This document shows, piece after piece, positions 1 through 5,921 of a stretch of 5,921 nt of DNA (the first letter of the stretch is position 1; every line of letters starts with the position of its first letter). The notes beneath the pieces are model-generated. The model made no database searches. It was not told the origin of the DNA and saw nothing but the letters and a program-made list of their open reading frames with translations. Origin of the DNA: Micrococcales bacterium (GTDB taxonomy: Bacteria > Actinomycetota > Actinomycetes > Actinomycetales > Dermatophilaceae); assembly GCA_003132125.1 (NCBI GenBank), contig PKWT01000478.1, positions 3,055 to 8,975 of the forward strand, read 5' to 3'. The position numbers and the translations under genes are program-made.

Positions 1-372
1 ATCGGGCAGAACCTCGGCCATGCTGCGCACACCCGTGGACGTCATGATCTGGCAGCGTGGTCCACCGTTCTCCCACAACAGCTGCCGGCACCGACCACAG
101 GGCATCAACGCGTCGCCCTTGCCGTTGACGCAGGCCACTGCCACCAGTCGACCGCCGCCGGTCAGGTGCAGCGCCGAGATCATGCCGCACTCGGCACACA
201 GCGCCACACCGTAGGCCGCGTTCTCGACGTTGCAGCCCGACACGATGCGCCCATCGTCGACCAGCCCGGCCACGCCTACCGGGAAAGCGCTGTACGGCGC
301 ATAGGCGTGGTGCATCGCCTCGGTTGCCTCGGCGTGCAACAGATCCCAGTCGATGGATGCAGACTCGGCCAT
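1..372 (-). CDS. cdd: Cytidine deaminase, nearly complete (C-terminal end cut by window edge)
   Basis: This enzyme hydrolytically deaminates cytidine and deoxycytidine to uridine and deoxyuridine in cytosolic pyrimidine salvage. The frame is open from an ATG at 372 to the window edge, giving 124 residues. Tetrameric Cdd proteins are about 130 residues long, so only a short tail is missing. The zinc site is intact: Cys59-Ala-Glu61 supplies one ligand and the catalytic glutamate, and Pro91-Cys92-Gly-Arg-Cys95 supplies the other two cysteines. The substrate-binding segment around residues 46-55 (GCNVENAAYG) and the N-terminal AYAPYSAFPVG stretch (25-33) are also typical. The start overlaps the permease 2 stop (TAATG, one shared base), and a GAGGGG ribosome binding site lies five bases upstream inside the permease gene. 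This indicates translational coupling to the importer and suggests that pyrimidine nucleosides are among its cargo. The identification is firm. Confidence 0.96.
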   Translation of the reverse strand, partial: MAESASIDWDLLHAEATEAMHHAYAPYSAFPVGVAGLVDDGRIVSGCNVENAAYGVALCAECGMISALHLTGGGRLVAVACVNGKGDALMPCGRCRQLLWENGGPRCQIMTSTGVRSMAEVLPD

Positions 373-1640
373 TAGTGCCCCTCGCCCTTTCGATACGGCA
401 ATCCGTCCGCGGCCGGCATACGCAGACGTTGGGAAGCGAAGGCGAGCACAAGCAGCGTGGCGACGTACGGCGTCATGCCGGTGAACTCGTCGGGCACGGT
501 CTCGGAGATGAAGTACCAGACGGCCACGAGTACGCCCGCTGAGATCGCGATGACACCCTTGATCACACGATGCTTGCGCAACACCTGCCACAGTCCGATG
601 CCGATGGTAAGGACAGCGAGCAGCAGCAGCATCGCGTGGACGGTGGTGCCACCACCGCGCAGCTGTACGGCATCGGTATAGCCGAACAAGGCCGCGCCGC
701 CGACCAAGCCACTGGGACGCCAGTTGCCGAAGATCATGGCAGCCAAGCCGATATAGCCACGCCCACCAGTCTGTCCGTCGCGGTAGATGTTGGCAGCGAC
801 GAGGGCGAGGTAACCACCACCGAGGCCTGCCAGAGAGCCGGAGACCAGCACGGCAATGAACTTGTACTTGTAGACGTTGACGCCCAACGACTCTGCAGCG
901 ACCGGACTCTCACCGCACGAGCGCAGACGCAGCCCGAACGTTGTATGCCACAGCACCCACCACGTCAGGGCAACCATTGCCAGCGCAATCAGCGTCACGA
1001 TCGAAAGGTTCGTCACCATGGCGCGCAGGATTGCGGCCAGATCGGAGACGAAGAAGATTTCCTTCTTCTCCAGTGAGCCCAGCCCTGATGACACGCCAGG
1101 AATACTGAGGGAGGGCAGGTTCTGCAGGGACGGTGACTGTGTCGGCCCACCGCCGGGGCTCCCGGTGAAGGTGCGGGCCGCGAGGTACTTCGCCGCACCG
1201 TAGCCGATGATGTTGATGGCGACGCCGGACACGATGTGATCGACGCCGAAGACGACGGTCGCAAGGGCGTGGATCGCGCCGCCGACCATCCCGCAGAACA
1301 TGGCGCCGAGCAGGCCCGCCCAGGGGCCGTAGTGCCAGCCGAAGAACCCGGCACCCCACGTGCCGAGGATCATCATCCCCTCGAGCCCGATGTTCACGAC
1401 ACCTGCCCGCTCGCTCCACAGCCCACCCAGACCGGCCATACCGATCGGCACGGCAAGTCCGATCGCGGCCGCGAGAGCGCCCGAGGAGGCGAGGTCGTTG
1501 GCACCGGTCACCACACGCAGAACAGCGATCAGGAACACGGCGATCACCGCGATCAGGGCGATCCGTGCTGGGCTCAGGCTCGGCTTGCGCACCGCGCCGG
1601 TGATGACCTTGGCCCCTGCCTTGAGTCCGGCGGTGCTCAT
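372..1640 (-). CDS. BMP-type nucleoside ABC transporter permease 2 (NupQ-like)
   Basis: This 422-residue inner-membrane protein is one half of the transport channel of a nucleoside importer (branched-chain permease superfamily, BPD_transp_2). Family hallmarks are LWSERAGVVNIGLEGMM (residues 74-90), GVDHIVSGVAINIIG (132-146) and the cytoplasmic coupling loop FGLRLRSCGESPVAAESLGVNV (235-256). About ten hydrophobic segments can be seen. Residues 159-195 form a Gly/Pro/Ser-rich loop, probably outside the membrane. The protein is longer than the Bacillus NupQ type (near 320 residues), partly from an apparent insertion with two hydrophobic segments at about 334-379, before the conserved last segment (MTPYVATLLVLAF). 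The chosen ATG overlaps the permease 1 stop as ATGA and has a GAAGGAG ribosome binding site seven bases upstream (1648-1654). The same frame stays open back to 2630, but that stretch is permease 1 read out of frame and is not part of this protein. Confidence 0.95.
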   Translation of the reverse strand: MSTAGLKAGAKVITGAVRKPSLSPARIALIAVIAVFLIAVLRVVTGANDLASSGALAAAIGLAVPIGMAGLGGLWSERAGVVNIGLEGMMILGTWGAGFFGWHYGPWAGLLGAMFCGMVGGAIHALATVVFGVDHIVSGVAINIIGYGAAKYLAARTFTGSPGGGPTQSPSLQNLPSLSIPGVSSGLGSLEKKEIFFVSDLAAILRAMVTNLSIVTLIALAMVALTWWVLWHTTFGLRLRSCGESPVAAESLGVNVYKYKFIAVLVSGSLAGLGGGYLALVAANIYRDGQTGGRGYIGLAAMIFGNWRPSGLVGGAALFGYTDAVQLRGGGTTVHAMLLLLAVLTIGIGLWQVLRKHRVIKGVIAISAGVLVAVWYFISETVPDEFTGMTPYVATLLVLAFASQRLRMPAADGLPYRKGEGH

Positions 1641-2751
1641 ACCGTGACTCCTTCGGGGGTCGGGGAGCCAGGTTGATCGGAAAGCTGTCTGGCCACCTTG
1701 CGTTGCTCCATCCGCAGGCCCGCACGACGTACGACCTCGTAGGCGATGACCACGGCCAGGACAATGACACCCTGGATGATGAAGACGAGCTCGGAGCTGA
1801 CGCCGACGGTGATCTGAAGACCATTGCTTTGCTGCTCGAGGTAGGACCAGAGCAGCGCACCGAAAGCGATGCCCACCGGGTGGTTGCGCCCCAGAAGCGC
1901 GATGGCGATGCCGGCGAAGCCCAGGCCGGGCTGGAACGTCGTGCCGTAGCTGTAGTCCTGGCCGAACAGCAGCGGCATGCCGACCAGGCCGGCAGCCGCA
2001 CCTGACAGCAGCATCGCGGTCAGGACCATGCGCTTGACATTGACGCCGCTGGCCACAGCCGCCGTCTCGGATCGACCAGTGGCCCGAAGGTCGTACCCGA
2101 AACGGGTCTTGTTCAGGATCACCCAGTAGGCGATACCGACCAGTGCTGCCAGCAGGACGAAGCCGTAGACCTTGTTGGGCGTCCCCGGAACCAGCGCGAA
2201 CCCGGGCACCTGTGACGACGTGGGGATGGTCTTGGTATTGGTGACGTTGCTGCCGGCGGTCGAGTCCGCGACCCTGAAGAGCAGGAAGGACACGAGTCCG
2301 GTGGCAATGGCGTTGAGCATGATCGTGGAGATCACCTCGGAGACGCCTCGGGTGACCTTGAGCCAACCGGCGATGCCGGCCCAGGCCGCGCCGACCACCA
2401 CCGCGATCAGCAGCGAGACGATGATGTTGAGCGGACCCGGCAGCCAACCTTGACCGGCGAAGACCGCTGCCGCAAATGCGGCGATGCGGTACTGCCCGTC
2501 GACCCCGATGTTGAACAGGTTCATCCGGAAGCCGATCGCGACGGCGATCGCGGACAGGTAGTAGACAGAGGCGCCGTTGATGATCGCAACGACCAGCCGG
2601 GGACGAGGCGCGGTCAACAGCTGGGTCCACACCTCGACGACCGGGTCACCTGCCAGGAGCAGCACCGTGGAGGTGACCACGAACGCCACCAGGATGGCGA
2701 GGACGGGCGCGACCAGTGCGAGACCGACCCTACGCAGATCCAGAGTCGCCT

Positions 2752-2755
<4 letters not shown>
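1637..2755 (-). CDS. BMP-type nucleoside ABC transporter permease 1 (NupP-like)
   Basis: This 372-residue membrane protein pairs with permease 2 to form the nucleoside channel. It begins with a short charged N-terminus and a hydrophobic segment at about residues 10-35. The family motif GFRMNLFNIGVDGQY is at 75-89 and KVTRGVSEVISTIMLN at 133-148. A polar Thr/Asn/Ser-rich loop at about 163-195 is probably extracytoplasmic. The coupling-loop region GYDLRATGRSETAAVASGVNV at 219-239 is where the ATPase would dock. The last segment, about 322-346, is hydrophobic and is followed by a basic cytoplasmic tail of about 26 residues. Length matches the NupP group (about 350-370). The ATG overlaps the ATPase stop as ATGA, and an AGGAGG ribosome binding site sits seven bases upstream (2763-2768), inside the ATPase gene. 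Family assignment is firm; the exact nucleoside range cannot be read from sequence. Confidence 0.95.
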
Positions 2756-4335
<1,580 letters not shown>

Positions 4336-4515
4336 GATCGATCCTGCATCCGGGGCACTCTGGGCAGAGTCGGTGATGACGCACGCTCCTCGTACTGGCC
4401 CGCTTCATTGCGAGCGTTGATCGTTGGGCCGGAAAGACCAAGAGCCCGGGTGGCACGTTACCGCGCCAGCCCGGGCCCCTGCGTCAAACCTTGAAACACG
4501 CAGTCAAAGCGACAC
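4336..4515 (-). other. Intercistronic gap between lipoprotein and ATPase genes
   Basis: This 180-base gap is the only sizeable one inside the transporter operon; the other junctions overlap. It contains the strong hairpin at 4444-4476, annotated separately, and the AGGA ribosome binding site of the ATPase near its low-coordinate end. I see no convincing gene or second promoter. Open frames crossing it lack family features and are shadows of the flanking genes. A spaced, structured junction directly after the binding-protein gene is common in importer operons. Confidence 0.7.
4444..4476 (-). terminator. Strong intercistronic hairpin, possible partial terminator or mRNA stabiliser
   Basis: On the transcribed strand, GCCCGGG-C-TGGC pairs with GCCA-CCCGGGC. 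This gives an 11-bp stem with one bulged C and a 10-base loop (GCGGTAACGT), which could close by two further weak pairs. It is followed by a moderately T-rich stretch (TCTTGGTCTTTCC). It lies about 40 bases after the lipoprotein stop and about 110 bases before the ATPase start. The T tract is interrupted, so termination would be incomplete. That fits the known pattern in which a hairpin after the binding-protein cistron protects its mRNA or thins out read-through, keeping the binding protein in excess. The stem is seen directly; the function is inferred. Confidence 0.6.
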
Positions 4516-5562
4516 CTACGGCTTGGTCGGAACCACGATCTTGCCGTCGATGATCTGCTGCTTGTAGGCGTCGAGCTTGGCCTTGATGTCGTCCATCTGG
4601 CCGCCCGTGGTGCTGTAGCCGACGCCACCCGCCTTGAGGTCATAGACCTTGTTGCCCGCAGTGAACTTGCCCTCAGTCATCGCCTTGATGAAGTCGAACG
4701 TCGCGACGTCAACCTTCTTGATCATTGAGGTGATGATGACGCTCTTGACATCGGCCGGCGCGGTCAGCGCCTGGTCGGAGTCAACACCGATCGCCATCTT
4801 GCCGGCGGCCGCAGCGGCTTGGAACACACCGCCACCAGAGCCACCTGCGGCGGCGTAGACGACGTCTGCGCCCTGCTGGTACATGCCCGCAGCCGCGATC
4901 TTGCCCTTGGCCGGGTCACCGAAGCCCGAGAAGTCCGGCGGCTGGGTGAGGTACTTGACCTGGACCTTGATGGCAGGGTTGACCGTCTTGGCACCCATGA
5001 CATAGCCAGCCTCGAACTTCTTGATGAGGTCGACGTTGACGCCACCGATGAAGCCGATGTTGCCTGTCTTGGACTTCAACGCGGCCGCCGCACCCACGAG
5101 GAACGAGCCCTCGTTCTCGGCGAACGTGAGGTTCTCGATGTTGGCGCCGGTCGCGTCGGTCGAGTCGATGAGGGCGAACTTGACGTCCGGGTTCGCCGCG
5201 GCGACCTTCTTGACCGACGGCGCATAGGCGAATCCGACGGCAATGACGCTCTTGTAGCCGGCGTCGATGAGCTGCAGCAGACGCTCCTCGCGCGCGGATT
5301 CGGGCTCACCGTTGACCGCTGTGGCCTCCTTGGGAACAATGCCCAGCTCGGCCTTCGCCTTGTCGAGGCCGGCGGCGGCGGCGTCGTTGAACGACTGGTC
5401 CCCGCGCCCACCCACGTCATAGGCCATGCCGATCTTCATTCCACTGGCCGCAGTGGTCGTACTACCACCGGCAGCCGGCGTCTTGTCCGTGCTTGTGCCG
5501 CAGCCAGCCAGTGCCAGCGCGGCGACCGACATCGCGGCCGTAACCTTCATCACCCGACGCAA
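4516..5562 (-). CDS. BMP-family nucleoside-binding lipoprotein (BmpA/PnrA/NupN-like)
   Basis: This is the extracytoplasmic substrate-binding protein of the importer, anchored to the membrane by lipid. I choose a TTG start at 5562 because AGAAGGAG sits exactly six bases upstream (5569-5576) and translation then begins as an ideal lipoprotein signal: MRRVMK, a hydrophobic stretch, then the lipobox LAG-Cys21. The protein is 348 residues. A TTG nine codons upstream stays in frame but would place the ribosome binding site inside the gene. A Thr/Ser/Gly linker follows Cys21 to about residue 41. BMP/PnrA hallmarks follow: DVGGRGDQSFND (49-60), where Asp49 and Asn59 lie in the expected nucleoside pocket, FAENEGSFLVG (147-157), GNIGFIGG (167-174), FEAGY (183-187), ADVVYAAAGGSGGGVF (232-247) and IGVDSDQ (258-264). 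As the first cistron, next to the promoter, it would be the most highly made part. Family is firm; substrate is inferred from the linked transporter and cdd. Confidence 0.95.
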   Translation of the reverse strand: MRRVMKVTAAMSVAALALAGCGTSTDKTPAAGGSTTTAASGMKIGMAYDVGGRGDQSFNDAAAAGLDKAKAELGIVPKEATAVNGEPESAREERLLQLIDAGYKSVIAVGFAYAPSVKKVAAANPDVKFALIDSTDATGANIENLTFAENEGSFLVGAAAALKSKTGNIGFIGGVNVDLIKKFEAGYVMGAKTVNPAIKVQVKYLTQPPDFSGFGDPAKGKIAAAGMYQQGADVVYAAAGGSGGGVFQAAAAAGKMAIGVDSDQALTAPADVKSVIITSMIKKVDVATFDFIKAMTEGKFTAGNKVYDLKAGGVGYSTTGGQMDDIKAKLDAYKQQIIDGKIVVPTKP

Positions 5563-5568
5563 GGGAAT

Positions 5569-5576
5569 CTCCTTCT
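5569..5576 (-). promoter_or_regulatory. Ribosome binding site that sets the lipoprotein start
   Basis: AGAAGGAG is a near-perfect match to the anti-Shine-Dalgarno sequence, six bases before TTG 5562. It favours the TTG over the in-frame upstream TTG at 5589 and over the downstream GTG and ATG (codons 4 and 5 of the chosen frame), which would shorten the positively charged signal-peptide N-terminus. Confidence 0.8.
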
Positions 5577-5595
5577 CTGAATGCACCAATAAATT

Positions 5596-5621
5596 CGAAA
5601 ATCCTTGGACCCAACTTTTCG
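5596..5621 (-). promoter_or_regulatory. Imperfect 26-bp dyad in the leader, candidate operator
   Basis: Outer arms CGAAAA (5596-5601) and TTTTCG (5616-5621) are perfect 6-bp inverted repeats separated by 14 bases. Inside lies a second short inverted repeat, TTGG (5605-5608) with CCAA (5611-5614), whose centre is one base off the outer one. The site is A/T-rich compared with its surroundings and would sit at the start point of transcription if the promoter proposed just upstream is right. That is a typical position for a repressor operator of a nucleoside operon. It could also be a leader RNA hairpin. No regulator gene is present in the window. Confidence 0.4.
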
Positions 5622-5623
5622 TG

Positions 5624-5652
5624 ACTCTACTGCTACCGATGAGGTGTGTCTG
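5624..5652 (-). promoter_or_regulatory. Candidate sigma-A type promoter for the nucleoside operon
   Basis: On the minus strand a CAGACA hexamer (5647-5652; GACA matches the end of TTGACA) is followed by a 17-base spacer and then TAGAGT (5624-5629), a TANNNT-type -10 of the kind common in actinobacteria. Start of transcription would fall near 5617, giving a leader of about 55 bases before TTG 5562. It is the best-spaced pair I can find in the intergenic region, but it rests on motif match alone. The T-rich stretch nearer the gene offers weaker alternatives. Confidence 0.35.
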
Positions 5653-5661
5653 CCGAGTCCA

Positions 5662-5678
5662 GATGCGTTGTCCGCATC
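5662..5678 (-). repeat. Short perfect inverted repeat, GATGCG-N5-CGCATC
   Basis: A 6-bp perfect stem with a five-base spacer lies 35 bases after the amidohydrolase stop and ten bases upstream of the proposed -35 hexamer. No T tract follows it on the minus strand, so it is a poor intrinsic terminator. It could be an upstream regulator-binding site or a weak 3' end for the preceding gene. A stem this short could also occur by chance. Confidence 0.35.
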
Positions 5679-5712
5679 GTTATTTAGAGGCTGTGACGAG
5701 CGACTCACTGCT

Positions 5713-5921
5713 TCATGAAGCGCCGCATGCCAGCACCGTGGCGGCCAACAGCTGAGCCCCTGCCAGCACCGCGCGTTCGTCCACCACGAGGTCGCCCTGG
5801 TGCAGGTCATAGGTCTCACCGCCAGGAGTGCGGGTCCCCAACCTCGCCAGAGCGCCGGGCCCTTCCTGTAGGTACCAGGCGAAGTCCTCACCGCCCAGCG
5901 ACTGCGGCGTCGACGTCGCGG
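5713..5921 (-). CDS. M20-family metallopeptidase/amidohydrolase, C-terminal 68 residues only
   Basis: The frame is open from the right edge to TGA at 5713-5715. The end of the protein carries features of M20D-type amidohydrolases (amino-acid amide, N-acyl amino-acid or hippurate hydrolase-like). SLGGEDFAWYL is followed by PGALARLGTRTPGG and then DLHQGDLVVDERAVLAGAQLLAA. The His in DLHQGD is at the position of the last metal ligand, and the DERAV...GAQLL helix is the usual terminal helix. These enzymes are cytosolic, use two metal ions and hydrolyse amide bonds; the substrate cannot be read from this fragment. The gene lies upstream of and parallel to the nucleoside operon. The 150-base gap with a promoter-like element suggests it is a separate transcription unit, though read-through is possible. 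Confidence 0.85.
   Translation of the reverse strand, partial: ATSTPQSLGGEDFAWYLQEGPGALARLGTRTPGGETYDLHQGDLVVDERAVLAGAQLLAATVLACGAS

Noticed and set aside
910..2001. A 363-codon minus-strand frame spanning the permease 1-permease 2 junction
   Set aside because: It is Arg/Ser/Pro-rich, lacks membrane segments and overlaps both permeases out of frame.
4819..5580. A 253-residue open frame on the plus strand opposite the lipoprotein gene
   Set aside because: Its composition (Arg/Asp/Leu/Val repeats) is that of a reverse-strand shadow; the opposite strand carries a complete lipoprotein with a signal peptide and family motifs.
5563..5589. A nine-codon N-terminal extension of the lipoprotein starting at TTG 5589
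   Set aside because: It would put the strong AGAAGGAG site inside the coding region and add an acidic stretch (HSEKE) before the signal peptide, which is unlike lipoprotein signals.
5550..5891. A 113-codon minus-strand frame across the amidohydrolase end and the promoter region
   Set aside because: It overlaps the amidohydrolase in another frame, and the product is Trp/Arg-rich with no recognisable motif; the true frame gives a clear M20 C-terminus.

Overview
The window is GC-rich, and every gene I can support lies on the minus strand. Codon use (strong G/C third positions, GTG and TTG starts) and the style of the proteins point to a high-GC actinobacterium. I cannot name a genus from sequence alone.

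Read in the direction of transcription (right to left), the window holds five parts. (1) The last 68 residues of an M20-family metallopeptidase or amidohydrolase, at 5713-5921. (2) A roughly 150-base intergenic region with a plausible promoter and two dyads. (3) A complete four-gene ABC importer of the BMP/nucleoside type: a substrate-binding lipoprotein (4516-5562), a double-domain ATPase (2752-4335) and two permeases (1637-2755 and 372-1640). (4) A 180-base gap between the lipoprotein and ATPase genes that carries a strong hairpin. (5) A cytidine deaminase gene, cdd, at 1-372, which runs off the left edge just short of its end.

The ATPase, permease 1, permease 2 and cdd are joined by overlapping stop and start codons (ATGA, ATGA, TAATG), so they are almost certainly one translationally coupled operon. 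The lipoprotein gene is the likely first cistron. The hairpin behind it would let it be made in excess over the membrane parts. Together the genes make a nucleoside uptake and salvage unit: the lipoprotein captures a nucleoside outside the membrane, the transporter brings it in, and Cdd deaminates cytidine or deoxycytidine to uridine or deoxyuridine. Close relatives are the BmpA-NupABC systems of Lactococcus and Streptococcus and NupNOPQ of Bacillus.

I found no new type of system. The points worth a second look are the putative operator next to the promoter, the intercistronic hairpin, an apparent two-helix insertion near the C-terminus of permease 2, and the catalytically degenerate second ATPase domain (probably a family trait).
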